A stretch of 64,000 nucleotides of DNA from Streptosporangium carneum (lineage in GTDB: Bacteria; Actinomycetota; Actinomycetes; Streptosporangiales; Streptosporangiaceae): assembly GCF_027922005.1 (NCBI RefSeq), contig NZ_BSEV01000013.1, positions 175,342-239,341 on the forward strand, given 5' to 3'. The notes below the pieces were generated by a model. The model did not search any database, was not told where the DNA came from, and saw only the letters and a program-made list of their open reading frames with translations. The number at the start of each line of letters is the position of its first letter. Positions within the stretch are counted from its first letter, which is position 1. This document shows, one piece after another, positions 42,592 through 52,642 of this stretch. A program made the position numbers and the translations under genes.

Positions 42592-42629
42592 GGAGAAGGG
42601 AGGGGAGAGGGAAAGGAGAAGGGAGAGGG
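42592..42629. repeat. Uninterrupted 38-base polypurine tract between convergent genes
   Basis: The plus strand reads only A or G from 42592 to 42629, directly after the minus-strand stop at 42630. Such tracts can form triplex structures. It may slow transcription of either convergent gene; no hairpin is present. Confidence 0.6.
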
Positions 42630-43040
42630 TCAGGGCGGGAAGGGGAACTGCACCTCACCGGGGCGGACGAAGGGCATCTTCTTCTCCATGGCCCGTTCGA
42701 GTTGCTCGACGCACTCGTTCTGGGCGGTGACGGTGCCCGCGCCCCTGCGACACTCGGCGTAGGAGCCCAGTTCGTCGCTGAAGTAGAACTGCATCGCGGT
42801 CACCCCGAGAGAGATCAGCAGGGCCAGCGACGCCAGGATGATTCCGACGACGGCGATTCCCACCGGCCTGGTCACCGAGCGCAGGGCCGGGATCGCGCGG
42901 ATCGAGACGACAAGGGCGAAGATCGCCATGACGAGCCCCGCGAGGGGGAGCATGAACGTCATCACCACCGAGGCGATCGCGAGCCACAGGGCCCGCCGTC
43001 CCGCGCTCTCCGCCGGGCGTGCCTGGACGGGTGTCGTCAA
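42630..43040 (-). CDS. DUF4190-like small membrane protein
   Basis: The protein of about 136 residues has two transmembrane segments (LWLAIASVVMTFMLPLAGLVMAIFALVVS and GIAVVGIILASLALLISLGV) and a C-terminal extracytoplasmic part with CRRGAGTVTAQNECVEQLE. TTG 43040 has a perfect AAGGAGG four bases before it. ATG 43058 is in frame six codons earlier but has no ribosome site. The two Cys in the C-terminal part may pair. Function unknown. Confidence 0.75.
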   Translation of the reverse strand: MTTPVQARPAESAGRRALWLAIASVVMTFMLPLAGLVMAIFALVVSIRAIPALRSVTRPVGIAVVGIILASLALLISLGVTAMQFYFSDELGSYAECRRGAGTVTAQNECVEQLERAMEKKMPFVRPGEVQFPFPP

Positions 43041-43119
43041 CTGACCTCCTTGCGTCATACGAGCACACAGGCCGATACCCTTGCAACGGCGTGAGTCCCC
43101 GTCCGAATGGAGTGCGTCG

Positions 43120-43740
43120 GTGTCATCCCAGGCCGCTCGGCTTGTGGTCCTCGTATCCGGTTCTGGAACCAACTTACAGGCCCTGCTGGACGCTTCGGCA
43201 GACGAGGCTTACGGGGCCCGCGTCGTGGCGGTGGGAGCCGACCGCGACGGCATCGAAGGATTGGCCCGCGCCGAGCGCGCGGGGGCGCCCTCCTTCGTCG
43301 AGAGACTGCCCGACCATGAGAGCAGGGACGCCTGGGACAGGGCGCTCGCCGCGCGGATCGCCGAGCACCGTCCCGACCTGGTCGTCTGCGCGGGGTTCAT
43401 GAAGATCCTCGGCGCGCCGACGCTGACCGCCTTCACCGTCGTCAACACCCATCCCGCGCTGTTGCCGTCCTTCCCCGGCGCCCACGGAGTCCGTGACGCC
43501 CTGGCGTACGGCGTGCGCGTCACCGGCTGCACCGTGATGCTCGCCGACGCGGGGGTCGACACGGGCCCGATCGTCGCCCAGGAGGCGGTGCCCGTGCTCG
43601 ACGGCGACGACGAGGAGACGCTCCACGAGCGCATCAAGACCGTCGAGCGGAACCTGCTCGTCGAAACCGTCGGCCGGATGGCCCGTGAGGGCTGGACGGT
43701 GACCGGACGGACCGTTCGTCTCGGACGATCCGGCGGATGA
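43120..43740 (+). CDS. purN: Phosphoribosylglycinamide formyltransferase
   Basis: The 206-residue enzyme has the GAR transformylase marks [12 protein letters not shown] for phosphate binding, the catalytic block [18 protein letters not shown] and [18 protein letters not shown]. It adds formyl from 10-formyl-THF to GAR in purine synthesis. GTG 43120 has GGAG seven bases upstream; a TTG at 43081 would add 13 non-conserved residues. The stop is 43 bp before purH. Confidence 0.95.
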   Translation: MSSQAARLVVLVSGSGTNLQALLDASADEAYGARVVAVGADRDGIEGLARAERAGAPSFVERLPDHESRDAWDRALAARIAEHRPDLVVCAGFMKILGAPTLTAFTVVNTHPALLPSFPGAHGVRDALAYGVRVTGCTVMLADAGVDTGPIVAQEAVPVLDGDDEETLHERIKTVERNLLVETVGRMAREGWTVTGRTVRLGRSGG

Positions 43741-43783
43741 GCCGGGCGGCCGGAAAACCGGAACCAAACAGGAGGACCACGAA

Positions 43784-45328
43784 GTGACCCGCATCGCCAT
43801 CCGGCGCGCGTTGATCGCGGTGTATGACAAGAGCGGGCTGGAGGAGCTGGCCCGTGGGCTCGACGCCGCCGGTGTGGAGATCGTCTCCACGGGCGGCACC
43901 GCCACGAAGATCGCCTCGTTCGGTGTCCCCGTCACCCGGGTCGAGTCGCTGACCGGGTTCCCCGAGTGCCTGGACGGCCGCGTCAAGACCCTGCACCCGC
44001 GCGTGCACGCCGGTCTGCTGGCCGACAGCGGCAACCCCGCGCACGTCAAGCAGCTCGAAGAGCTGGAGATCGAGCCGTTCCAGCTCGTCGTGGTCAACCT
44101 GTACCCGTTCCAGGAGACCGTGGCCTCCGGCGCCTCGGACAGCGAGTGCGTCGAGCAGATCGACATCGGCGGCCCCGCGATGATCCGCGCCGGGGCCAAG
44201 AACCACGGCACCGCCGCCGTCGTGGTCGACCCGGCGGCCTACGGCGACGTGCTCGCCGCGGTCGCGCTCGGGGGGTTCACCCTCACCGAGCGTCGCCGCC
44301 TCGCCGCGGCCGCGTACGCCCACACCGCCGCCTACGACACGGCGGTCGCCTCCTGGTTCGCCGACGTGTACGCGGCCGAGGAGGGCGCCTGGCCCGCCTA
44401 CATGGGCGCGGCGTGGACGCTCAAGTCGTCGCTGCGTTACGGCGAGAACCCGCACCAGGGCGCGGCCCTGTACTCGGGGCAGCGCGAGGGCCTGGCCAAC
44501 GCCGAGCAGCTGCACGGCAAGGAGATGTCCTACAACAACTACCTCGACGCCGACGCCGCCTGGCGGGCCGCCTGGGACTTCGCCGAACCCGCCGTGGCGA
44601 TCATCAAGCACCAGAACCCGTGCGGCATCGCGGTCGGCGCCGACGTCGCCGAGGCGCACCGCAGGGCCCACGCCTGCGACCCGGTCTCCGCCTACGGCGG
44701 CGTGATCGCGGTCAACGGCGAGGTCACCGAGGAGCTGGGCCGGCAGATCGCGGAGGTGTTCACCGAGGTCGTGGTCGCCCCCGGCTTCACTCCCGAGGCG
44801 CTGACCCTGCTCACCGCGAAGAAGAACATCCGCCTGCTCGTCTGCCCGAAGGGGCCGGACAACCGGGCCGAGTTCCGCCGGATCGACGGCGGCCTGCTGG
44901 TGCAGACCACGGACAGGGTGGACGCCCCCGGCGACGACCCGTCCACCTGGGAGCTCAAGGCGGGCTCCGCCGTCTCCGCCGAGGTCCTCGCCGACCTGGC
45001 CTTCGCCTGGAAGGCCTGCCGTTCGGTGAAGTCCAACGCGATCCTGCTCGCCTCGGGCGGCGCGAGCGTCGGCATCGGCATGGGCCAGGTCAACCGGGTC
45101 GACTCGGCGCAGCTGGCGATCACCCGCGCCGGTGACCGCGCCCGGGGCTCGGTCGCGGCCTCCGACGCGTACTTCCCGTTCGCGGACGGCCCGCAGTTGC
45201 TCATCGACGCCGGGATCACGGCGATCGTCGAGCCGGGCGGCTCGATCCGCGACGCGGACGTGATCGCCGCCGCCGAGGCCGCCGGAATCGCGCTCTACTT
45301 CACCGGCACCCGCCACTTCTTCCACTGA
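43784..45328 (+). CDS. purH: Bifunctional AICAR transformylase/IMP cyclohydrolase
   Basis: The 514-residue enzyme has the MGS-like cyclohydrolase domain ([22 protein letters not shown]) and the AICARFT domain with KHQNPCG and [16 protein letters not shown]. It performs the last two steps of IMP synthesis using 10-formyl-THF, which FolD nearby supplies. AGGAGG is well placed before the GTG start at 43784. A strong terminator follows 20 bp after the stop. Confidence 0.96.
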   Translation: MTRIAIRRALIAVYDKSGLEELARGLDAAGVEIVSTGGTATKIASFGVPVTRVESLTGFPECLDGRVKTLHPRVHAGLLADSGNPAHVKQLEELEIEPFQLVVVNLYPFQETVASGASDSECVEQIDIGGPAMIRAGAKNHGTAAVVVDPAAYGDVLAAVALGGFTLTERRRLAAAAYAHTAAYDTAVASWFADVYAAEEGAWPAYMGAAWTLKSSLRYGENPHQGAALYSGQREGLANAEQLHGKEMSYNNYLDADAAWRAAWDFAEPAVAIIKHQNPCGIAVGADVAEAHRRAHACDPVSAYGGVIAVNGEVTEELGRQIAEVFTEVVVAPGFTPEALTLLTAKKNIRLLVCPKGPDNRAEFRRIDGGLLVQTTDRVDAPGDDPSTWELKAGSAVSAEVLADLAFAWKACRSVKSNAILLASGGASVGIGMGQVNRVDSAQLAITRAGDRARGSVAASDAYFPFADGPQLLIDAGITAIVEPGGSIRDADVIAAAEAAGIALYFTGTRHFFH

Positions 45329-45348
45329 TCTCCTTGATCCTCCTGGTC

Positions 45349-45382
45349 GCACGGCTGCCCCGCACCGCTGGGGCAGCCGTGC
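45349..45382 (+). terminator. Strong hairpin after purH
   Basis: GCACGGCTGCCCC and GGGGCAGCCGTGC pair perfectly over 13 bp with an 8-base loop, 20 bp after the purH stop. The U-tract is weak. Confidence 0.8.
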
Positions 45383-45488
45383 ACCGGAGACAAGAAAGTG
45401 GCGAAACGGACATAATTTTTTGGCATGAGAAGGTTTAAGGCACGGTTAGGGTGAGGCGTTCCTGCTGTCGTGCCGCTGGAGATCTCCT

Positions 45489-45662
45489 ATGCCCTTCCTT
45501 GGTCCCGTCCTGAATACCTTCGTGATCATGAACGGGTTCTGGGAGAGCCCCTGGCTGCTCATCGTCTTCGCCCTCGGCGCCGCCTACCTCGGCGCGAAGG
45601 TCGTGGAGTACATCCCCTTCACGCGCCGCATCATCGAGCGCAGGGAGGCCAGCGGCGGGTGA
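45489..45662 (+). CDS. 57-residue single-pass membrane protein upstream of folD
   Basis: This small frame runs from ATG 45489 to TGA 45662. It reads [20 protein letters not shown], then one hydrophobic helix ([19 protein letters not shown]) and a basic end ([15 protein letters not shown]). GGAG stands 7 bases before the ATG, and the frame ends 43 bp before folD. GC bias and the helix-plus-Arg end suggest a real gene. No family is recognised. Confidence 0.6.
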   Translation: MPFLGPVLNTFVIMNGFWESPWLLIVFALGAAYLGAKVVEYIPFTRRIIERREASGG

Positions 45663-45705
45663 TCTCTGGAGGGGGCGCGGGCGATCTCATGGAAGGATTG
45701 ACATC

Positions 45706-46563
45706 ATGAGCGCGCAGATTCTGGACGGCAAGGCCACCGCGGCGAAGATCAAGGCAGACCTCACGGCGAGGGTGGCCGCGCTGGCGGAGCGGGGTGTCAC
45801 CCCCGGGCTCGGCACCGTCCTCGTCGGAGACGACCCCGGCAGCCAGATCTACGTGGCAGGCAAGCACCGCGACTGCGCCGAGGTCGGCATCGCCTCCATC
45901 CGCAGGGACCTGCCCGCGACCGCCACCCAGGCGGAGGTCGAGGCGGTCGTCGACGAGCTCAACGCCTCGGCGGAGTGCACCGGCTACATCGTCCAGCTCC
46001 CCCTGCCGCGGCACCTCGACACCCTGGCGCTCATCGAGCGCATGGACCCCGCCAAGGACGCCGACGGTCTGCACCCGGTCAACCTGGGCCGCCTGGTCCA
46101 CATGGTCGACGCGCCGCTGCCGTGCACTCCGCACGGCATCGTCCTGCTGCTGCAGGAGTACGGCGTGCCCATCAAGGGCGCGGAGGTCGTCGTGGTCGGG
46201 CGCGGCATCACCGTGGGCCGCTCACTGGGCCTGCTGCTGACCCGCCGTTCGGAGAACGCCACCGTCACCCTGTGCCACACCGGCACCCAGGACCTGGCCG
46301 CCCACGTCAGGCGCGCCGACATCGTCGTCGCCGCGGCGGGCGTTCCCCACCTGATCACGGCCGACATGGTCAAGCCGGGAGCGGCCGTGCTCGACGTCGG
46401 CGTCTCCCGCGTCGACGGCAAGATCGCCGGTGACGTCGCCCCCGACGTCAGCGAGGTCGCGGGCTTCCTCACCCCCAATCCCGGCGGCGTGGGCCCGATG
46501 ACCCGGGCCCTGCTGCTCACCAACGTCGTCGAGGCCGCGGAGAAGCAGGCCGCCGGGCGATAG
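45706..46563 (+). CDS. folD: Methylenetetrahydrofolate dehydrogenase/cyclohydrolase
   Basis: The 285-residue protein has the catalytic Lys in [14 protein letters not shown], the [12 protein letters not shown] and [13 protein letters not shown] blocks, PCTPHG, the NADP-site [11 protein letters not shown] and [10 protein letters not shown]. It converts 5,10-methylene-THF to 10-formyl-THF, the donor for PurN and PurH, whose genes lie just upstream. AAGGATT stands before the ATG. Confidence 0.95.
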   Translation: MSAQILDGKATAAKIKADLTARVAALAERGVTPGLGTVLVGDDPGSQIYVAGKHRDCAEVGIASIRRDLPATATQAEVEAVVDELNASAECTGYIVQLPLPRHLDTLALIERMDPAKDADGLHPVNLGRLVHMVDAPLPCTPHGIVLLLQEYGVPIKGAEVVVVGRGITVGRSLGLLLTRRSENATVTLCHTGTQDLAAHVRRADIVVAAAGVPHLITADMVKPGAAVLDVGVSRVDGKIAGDVAPDVSEVAGFLTPNPGGVGPMTRALLLTNVVEAAEKQAAGR

Positions 46564-46802
46564 GTCCCGCGACGGGCCACGACCGCGCCCGCCCACCGCG
46601 CCCACGACGGGCCACCACTGCGCCCACGCTGCTCGCCCGCCGCGCCCACACCGCCTGCCCGCAGCGTGCTCACCCGTCCTGCTCACCCACCAGGCGTCCG
46701 CCCCCTGTGCCCGCCCACCGTGCCCACCCGCGGGGCGGGCACGGTGAAGCACGGCATGCCGGAAGAGCGCATGCCGCAGGGAACGGACCGCCGGGAGAGA
46801 GC

Positions 46803-47453
46803 TCAGGACGCCCGGCGGCTCGTGGTGGTCGCGGGCTGGGTCTCAGGCGGCCCCGCCGCGCGCTGTGGCGGCACCACCGGCGTCGGCCTGACCAGCCCGA
46901 GGGCGACCACCTCGTTGGCCAGTCTGGTGCGACGGTTGGTGCCCTCCGGGATCCGGAACTTCTGATAGAGGCGCAGCAGGTGTTGCTTGACCGCGGCCTC
47001 CGTCACCACCAGATCGTCGGCGATCTCCCGCGCCGTCGCGGGCGCGACGAACGCCTCGTCCGACAGCGCCGGACGACACAGCGACGTCAGCACGTCGACC
47101 TCCCGCCGGGTCAGCTCCGGAGCCGCGGCGCGGCGGAGCTCGACCTCCGGGGCGAAGTCCTCACGCGGGACCCCGCCGATCCTGCCCCTCGCGGCACCGA
47201 AGGAGACGACGTCGCCGTCGTCGAGCACCCTCCGGGCGATCGGCCTGCCGTTCACCCGTGTGCCGTTGCGGGACAGGCCCAGATCAACGACATACAGGTA
47301 GGGGCCGCGCCGGACGAATTCCGCGTGCAGCCGGGAAACACTTGGATCGTTGAGCCGGATGTCTACTCCCCGGCCACGCCCGATCGTCGTGATCTCGGGG
47401 CGCAACGGGACCACCTCGCCAGTGTCCTCGATGCGTATGAACGGCCCCTCCAC
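46803..47453 (-). CDS. FHA-domain protein with LuxR-like helix-turn-helix
   Basis: The 216-residue protein has an FHA domain (residues 10-95) with the phosphothreonine-binding marks ITTIGRGRGVDI (Gly-Arg), SVSRLHAEF (Ser/His) and LSRNGTRVNG (Asn-Gly). A C-terminal HTH follows (LTRREVDVLTSLC, then ATAREIADDLVVTEAAVKQHLLRLYQKF). This joins reading of Ser/Thr phosphorylation to DNA binding in one protein, which suggests a kinase-controlled regulator. The start is GTG at 47453. It diverges from citrate synthase across 180 bp. Confidence 0.86.
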   Translation of the reverse strand: MEGPFIRIEDTGEVVPLRPEITTIGRGRGVDIRLNDPSVSRLHAEFVRRGPYLYVVDLGLSRNGTRVNGRPIARRVLDDGDVVSFGAARGRIGGVPREDFAPEVELRRAAAPELTRREVDVLTSLCRPALSDEAFVAPATAREIADDLVVTEAAVKQHLLRLYQKFRIPEGTNRRTRLANEVVALGLVRPTPVVPPQRAAGPPETQPATTTSRRAS

Positions 47454-47633
47454 GGCAGTTCCTCCCCAGGTAGCCCGCCGTAACTATTCCTACAGCTGCG
47501 GCTTACCCAAACGAGGGGATGGGGAATCGCCTTTGCCAGAAGGAGAATCCCACGTGAAATTGGTCTGGACCTCCCGGGAAGGTTTCCCCTGCTCACAGGT
47601 AGACTTCGCTCAAGATAAGCGGAGGAAACAGTC

Positions 47634-48755
47634 ATGGCGGACAAGTCCACAAAAGGCCTCGCCGATGTCGTAGCCGCGTCAACAGCGCTGAGTGACATCG
47701 ACGGCCAGGCCGGCCGTCTCTTCTATCGTGGTTACGACATCCACGATCTTGCCGGCCGCACCACGTTCGAAGAGACCGCGCACCTGCTGCAGCACGGCAG
47801 GCTCCCGACCAGGGAGCAACTGGCGGACTACGGGGCCGAACTCGTCAGGGGGCGCGCGCTCGGCGCCCTCGCCGAGGCGAACATCCCGGAGATCGCCGAG
47901 AAGCAGGCTCCCATGGAGGCGCTGCGCACGCTGGTCTCACTGGCCTCAGGCGACGATCCGGACAAGGACTCCAACAGTCCCGAGGCCAACCTGAGAAAGG
48001 CCGCCAGGCTGACCGCCCAGCAGCCGATTTTGGTGGCCCGCTACCACGCGGCCAGGACCGGCGCCGAGATCCCCGAGCCCGATCCCGATCTGAGCGTCGC
48101 CGCCAACTTCCTGCTGCAGATCACCGGGCGCACCCCGGACCGCCATGAGGTCGAGGTCTTCGACGCGTGCCTGGTCCTGCACGCCGACCACACGATGAAC
48201 GCCTCGACCTTCGCGGCCCGCGTCTGCGCCGCGACGCTGTCCGACATGCACTCGGCCATCGTGGCGGCCATCGGCACCCTGAAGGGCCCCCTCCACGGGG
48301 GCGCCAACGAGCAGGTCATGCGCACCCTGGAGTCCCTGGACCCGGGCGCCGTCGCCCAGTCCGTGCGGGACAGGCTCGCCGCCCACGAGAAGATCATGGG
48401 CTTCGGGCACCGGGTCTACAAGACGGAGGACCCGCGCGCCACGCACCTGCGCAGGATGTCGCAGGAGCTCGCCGAGGCCTCCGGCGACGACAAGTACTAC
48501 CGGATGTCCAAGGAGATGGAGGAGGTCGTCTTCGAGACGAAGGGCCTCTACCCGAACGTGGACTTCTACGCCGCGACCGTCTACCACTACCTCGGCATCC
48601 CGACGGACCTGTTCACCCCGGTCTTCTCGGTCAGTCGCATGTCAGGATGGACCGCGCACGTCATCGAACAGCACGCCGACAACCGTCTGATCCGTCCGGA
48701 CAGCGAGTACGTCGGCGAGCGCGACCAGAAGTGGAAGCCGATCGACGAGCGATGA
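47634..48755 (+). CDS. Citrate synthase (short Gram-positive-type)
   Basis: The 373-residue enzyme has the conserved His residues in LHADHTMNAS and in GFGHRVYKTEDPRATHL, and the catalytic Asp region PTDLFTPVFSVSRMSGW. The length suits citrate synthase 2 or a 2-methylcitrate synthase; these cannot be told apart by eye. The TCA context, with icd and mdh downstream, favours citrate synthesis. GGAGGAAA precedes the ATG at 47634. Confidence 0.93.
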   Translation: MADKSTKGLADVVAASTALSDIDGQAGRLFYRGYDIHDLAGRTTFEETAHLLQHGRLPTREQLADYGAELVRGRALGALAEANIPEIAEKQAPMEALRTLVSLASGDDPDKDSNSPEANLRKAARLTAQQPILVARYHAARTGAEIPEPDPDLSVAANFLLQITGRTPDRHEVEVFDACLVLHADHTMNASTFAARVCAATLSDMHSAIVAAIGTLKGPLHGGANEQVMRTLESLDPGAVAQSVRDRLAAHEKIMGFGHRVYKTEDPRATHLRRMSQELAEASGDDKYYRMSKEMEEVVFETKGLYPNVDFYAATVYHYLGIPTDLFTPVFSVSRMSGWTAHVIEQHADNRLIRPDSEYVGERDQKWKPIDER

Positions 48756-48818
48756 GCCGGGTGCCACGAACGAGCCTGCGGACGCCCGGACCGACGCGGT
48801 CACGGGTGCGAACGAATC

Positions 48819-49190
48819 ATGGGTGCGAGCGATGAGCCGGATGTGCCGGAGCACGGAGAGGCCGACGACGGCTCGGCCGAACGACGGTCACGGACGCGAG
48901 CGGTGAACGCGGCGAGCGCGCGGAGCGCGGCCGACGACCGCTGGGGACCCTACCCCCTGGTGCTGGTGGGCGCGGTCCTCGCCGTGACCTTCGCCGTCCT
49001 GGTCGATCCCGAGTGGGGAGGGTTCTCCCTCGGGGCGGTCATGACACTGGGCGCGCTGCTGCGTCTCACCGGGGGCGGGCGGCTCGCCGTACGCCGCAGG
49101 ACGACCGACACCCTCACGCTGGCGCTCTTCGGCGCCGCGCTGATGGCGGCCTCGCTGGTCCTGCAGTACCCGTGGCTCATGCCGCGATAA
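48819..49190 (+). CDS. DUF3017 small membrane protein
   Basis: The 123-residue protein has an acidic/basic N-terminus of about 40 residues and three hydrophobic segments (PLVLVGAVLAVTFAVLV, SLGAVMTLGALLRL, TLALFGAALMAASLVLQ), which match the actinobacterial DUF3017 family. Such proteins are usually found near folD and TCA genes as here. No ribosome site is clear for ATG 48819. Function unknown. Confidence 0.75.
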   Translation: MGASDEPDVPEHGEADDGSAERRSRTRAVNAASARSAADDRWGPYPLVLVGAVLAVTFAVLVDPEWGGFSLGAVMTLGALLRLTGGGRLAVRRRTTDTLTLALFGAALMAASLVLQYPWLMPR

Positions 49191-49301
49191 GTCGGATGAC
49201 CGGGCGGCCCGCAAGGCGGTCAAACCCGTCCGATAACCTCAACGGCCAGTGAGCCTCAAGGTCTGTCTGGCCAGTGTTAGTTCAGAAGGGGAACCACACG
49301 C

Positions 49302-50516
49302 ATGCCCAAGATCAAGGTAGAGGGTCCCGTCGTCGAGCTCGACGGCGACGAGATGACCCGGATCATCTGGCAGTTCATCAAGGACCAGCTGATCCTTCCC
49401 TACCTGGACGTCGACCTGAAGTACTACGACCTCGGGATCGAACACCGTGACGCGACCGACGACCAGGTGACGATCGACGCCGCCAACGCGATCAAGCAGT
49501 ACGGCGTCGGCGTCAAGTGTGCCACGATCACCCCGGACGAGGCGCGGGTCGAGGAGTTCGGCCTCAAGAAGATGTGGAAGTCCCCGAACGGGACCATCCG
49601 CAACATCCTCGGCGGCGTCATCTTCCGTGAGCCGATCATCATGTCCAACGTGCCGAGGCTCGTCCCCGGCTGGACCAAGCCGATCGTCGTCGGCCGTCAC
49701 GCCTTCGGCGACCAGTACCGCGCCACCGACCTGAAGGTCCCCGGCGAGGGCACGCTGACCCTCACCTACACCCCGAAGGACGGCTCGGAGCCGATCGAGC
49801 TCGACGTCTACGACTTCCCGGGCGGCGGCGTCGCGCTGGCCATGTACAACCTGGACGAGTCGATCCGCGACTTCGCGCGGGCGTCCATGCGGTACGGCCT
49901 GGCCCGCAACTACCCGGTCTACCTCTCCACGAAGAACACGATCCTGAAGGCCTACGACGGCCGCTTCAAGGACATCTTCGCCGAGGTCTACGAGACCGAG
50001 TTCAAGGCCGAGTTCGAGGCCGCCGGCATCACCTACGAGCACCGCCTGATCGACGACATGGTCGCCGCGGCGCTCAAGTGGGAGGGCGGCTACGTCTGGG
50101 CCTGCAAGAACTACGACGGCGACGTCCAGTCGGACACCGTCGCGCAGGGCTTCGGCTCGCTCGGCCTGATGACCTCGGTCCTGCTGACCCCCGACGGCCA
50201 GACCGTCGAGGCCGAGGCCGCCCACGGCACCGTGACCCGTCACTACCGTGAGCACCAGAAGGGCAACCCCACCTCCACCAACCCGATCGCCTCGATCTTC
50301 GCGTGGACCCGGGGCCTCGCCCACCGCGGCAAGCTCGACAACACCCCCGCGGTGATCGACTTCGCCGAGAAGCTGGAGCAGGTCTGCGTCGAGACCGTCG
50401 AGGGCGGTCAGATGACCAAGGACCTCGCCCTGCTCGTCGGCGGCGACGCCAAGTGGCTGACCACCCAGGACTTCCTGGCGGCCCTGGACGAGAACCTCAA
50501 GAAGAAGATGGCCTAG
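49302..50516 (+). CDS. icd: NADP-dependent isocitrate dehydrogenase, dimeric type
   Basis: The 404-residue protein begins [20 protein letters not shown], the hallmark of the eukaryote-like homodimeric NADP-IDH subfamily rather than the Escherichia coli type. [12 protein letters not shown] (substrate Ser), [18 protein letters not shown], the metal-binding DDMVAAALK region and [17 protein letters not shown] (NADP loop) are all present. It oxidises isocitrate to 2-oxoglutarate. A good terminator follows. Confidence 0.96.
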   Translation: MPKIKVEGPVVELDGDEMTRIIWQFIKDQLILPYLDVDLKYYDLGIEHRDATDDQVTIDAANAIKQYGVGVKCATITPDEARVEEFGLKKMWKSPNGTIRNILGGVIFREPIIMSNVPRLVPGWTKPIVVGRHAFGDQYRATDLKVPGEGTLTLTYTPKDGSEPIELDVYDFPGGGVALAMYNLDESIRDFARASMRYGLARNYPVYLSTKNTILKAYDGRFKDIFAEVYETEFKAEFEAAGITYEHRLIDDMVAAALKWEGGYVWACKNYDGDVQSDTVAQGFGSLGLMTSVLLTPDGQTVEAEAAHGTVTRHYREHQKGNPTSTNPIASIFAWTRGLAHRGKLDNTPAVIDFAEKLEQVCVETVEGGQMTKDLALLVGGDAKWLTTQDFLAALDENLKKKMA

Positions 50517-50527
50517 TCGGCATCGCG

Positions 50528-50560
50528 AAAGGGTCGCCCCTGGGGCGGCCCTTTTCGGTT
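50528..50560 (+). terminator. Terminator after icd
   Basis: AAAGGGTCGCCCC and GGGGCGGCCCTTT pair over 13 bp with one G-U wobble and a 2-base apex, followed by a T-rich run (CGGTTTT). It starts 12 bp after the icd stop. The stretch from 50561 to 50785 shows no gene I can support. Confidence 0.85.
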
Positions 50561-50785
50561 TTCCGGCCCTTAATGGCCTTTCCGGGCAGCTGTTGCCGGT
50601 TTCCCCGGGTACGGGCCTCCTTCGCCCCTCACAGCCTCTTCTGGGGCCCGTGACGGCGCTTCCGGTGCTCCGCCCGTACGGCATGGCCATGAGCAGTGGC
50701 AGGGGCGCTGGCGGGGGCACTGACCGAGACACTGCCGGAGCCTGCCGAGACAGTGTCGCGCTATCGGGGAGCCGCCGGGGAACGG

Positions 50786-52354
50786 TCAGGACGAGGTCAG
50801 GTCGCCGAGCACGATCGACTCCCCGTCGGGCAGGCCGGGGACCCGGTGCATCCGCCCGTTGACGGCGTCGACCCTGAAGAAGCCGAGAAGGTCCCCCGCC
50901 GCCTTGTCCGTCAGCCTGACGACGACCTCGCGGGCGTTCAGCCAGCCGACGACCTCTGCGGCGGTCGGGTCTCCCAGCGAGGGGAGCCGCAGGTCCCGGA
51001 AGACCTGCCGGGTCCTGGCGTCGATGACGTGCAGGCTGTCGCTGCCGTCCTTCGCCGGCTTGACCGCGGCCGAGTACCTGCCGCTGGGGGAGTCCCGCCA
51101 GACCTGGTAGTTCTGGCGCAGCCAGTCCGCCGACCGCTCGACGGCCGTCGCGTGCCCGGGGGGCAGGGAGGTCACGCCGCCGGTCGCGAAGTCGGTCCGC
51201 AGCCTCCGAGCGCCGAGCTCGACGGTGAACAGCCGGCCGTCGGGGGAGACGCTCACCCGGGTGCCCGTCTCGGTGTCGCCGGGGACCAGGGCGGGCGACA
51301 GGTACCGCTTCTCGCCGCTTCGCAGGTCGTGGGCGACGTACCTGCCCTCGGCCGCGCTGAGGTAGGCGATGCGCCGCCCGTCCCTGCTGATGGCGGGCGT
51401 GAGACGCCAGTAGCTCCAGTCGTCGCCGTGCGCCAGGTGCTGTGCCGCGTCGGGGACGTTCACCGTGGACTCGCAGTGTCCCGGACGCTCGCACTCGACC
51501 GACTCGAGCGCGGGACGACCCTCGTCGCCGCCCGCCAGCTTCAGCGTCCATCCCGCGCAGGTGACCTTCCCCGCCCGCGAGGGCGCGGGCTTGCCGTCGG
51601 TCGACGCCCCGTCGTCCGGGCACTTGCCCGGCACGGCGTAGCGGATCGTGAAGGAGGTGCGGGGAGTCTGCCACGGTTCGGGGCCCGAGCCGGGCCCCGG
51701 GCTCGCGAGCGCCCGAGGGGTGTCCGGGCCGTCCGTCGTCCTGGTCGAGGGGGGCTGGTTCCGCTCGCCGAGCGCGGAGTTCCACACCTGTCCCTGCTGG
51801 AGCAGGGTGAAGGCGGCGACGAGACCGATCGGGACGAGCGCCGTGACCGCGGTCAGGAGGGTTCCCCTGGTACGGCGACGCCGCAGGGCCCGCACGGCCC
51901 TGACGCTGAGGTCGGGAACGGACGCCTCGTCCGCGAGCGCGGCCAACCTCGTGGCCAGGCGCTTCGCGTCGCCCTTGCTGAGCGCGGCCACCGCCTCGGT
52001 GATCTCCGACTCCACGGTCTCGAGGGGGAGGCCGAGGACGGTCGCCATCTCCTCGCGCGTCCTGCCGTCGTGCAGGCAGGCGACCACGAGCACCCGTCGT
52101 CGCGGGGGGAGTCGCAGCAGCGCGGTGGCCCCGGTCGAGGCGGGCCGCCGCAGATGGCGGCGGTACATCGTGATCTGGGCGTGGGTGGTGGGGTTCTCCC
52201 AGAGGGTGGGAGGCCAGCTCAGCCCGACGGAGCGCAGGGACCACAGGACGAGCCGGAGGGCGTGCTCGTGGCTGCCGGTGAGGAGGAGGGCCGTGCCGAC
52301 GAGGGAACGTTGATCGCGCTGGACGAAGTCGCGATAACCGGTGTATCGGCGCAT
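50786..52354 (-). CDS. Sigma-factor-like N-terminus fused to membrane helix and propeller-like domain
   Basis: Residues 5-130 look like an ECF-type sigma-70 protein: YRDFVQRDQRSLVGTALLLTG fits region 2, and LPPRRRVLVVACLHDGRTRE with VLGLPLETVESEITEAVAAL fits region 4. A membrane helix follows (LLTAVTALVPIGLVAAFTLL, residues about 165-185), then about 330 extracytoplasmic residues with repeated strands (DGRRIAYLSAAEGRYVAHDL, DGRLFTVEL) of TolB/propeller character. The region 2 -10-binding part is weak, so DNA binding is uncertain. The gene diverges from the receptor kinase. Confidence 0.78.
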   Translation of the reverse strand: MRRYTGYRDFVQRDQRSLVGTALLLTGSHEHALRLVLWSLRSVGLSWPPTLWENPTTHAQITMYRRHLRRPASTGATALLRLPPRRRVLVVACLHDGRTREEMATVLGLPLETVESEITEAVAALSKGDAKRLATRLAALADEASVPDLSVRAVRALRRRRTRGTLLTAVTALVPIGLVAAFTLLQQGQVWNSALGERNQPPSTRTTDGPDTPRALASPGPGSGPEPWQTPRTSFTIRYAVPGKCPDDGASTDGKPAPSRAGKVTCAGWTLKLAGGDEGRPALESVECERPGHCESTVNVPDAAQHLAHGDDWSYWRLTPAISRDGRRIAYLSAAEGRYVAHDLRSGEKRYLSPALVPGDTETGTRVSVSPDGRLFTVELGARRLRTDFATGGVTSLPPGHATAVERSADWLRQNYQVWRDSPSGRYSAAVKPAKDGSDSLHVIDARTRQVFRDLRLPSLGDPTAAEVVGWLNAREVVVRLTDKAAGDLLGFFRVDAVNGRMHRVPGLPDGESIVLGDLTSS

Positions 52355-52642
52355 TGGGGATTGGCTCCGGCGTGACTGAGGGATCCGGGTTGATCGAGGG
52401 AACGGTCAACGGTAGCGATCTAAGCGCGTGGAGCGCCATCTTGAGGTGATTTGTCGCCAATCGGGTGGTCGGTGTGTCCGGTCGCTCCCGGTTTAGGGGC
52501 ACTACGGCAGGGGTGCGGGCCGTACGGGACGGGTCGTCCGGGACACGACGCGGCGAGGAGTCTGAGCGTATCGCGGCGGACATGGAGCCAAGGGGTCGTA
52601 AAGTTTGGCTCGTCGGGGAGTCACCGGATCGTGAGGACGATG

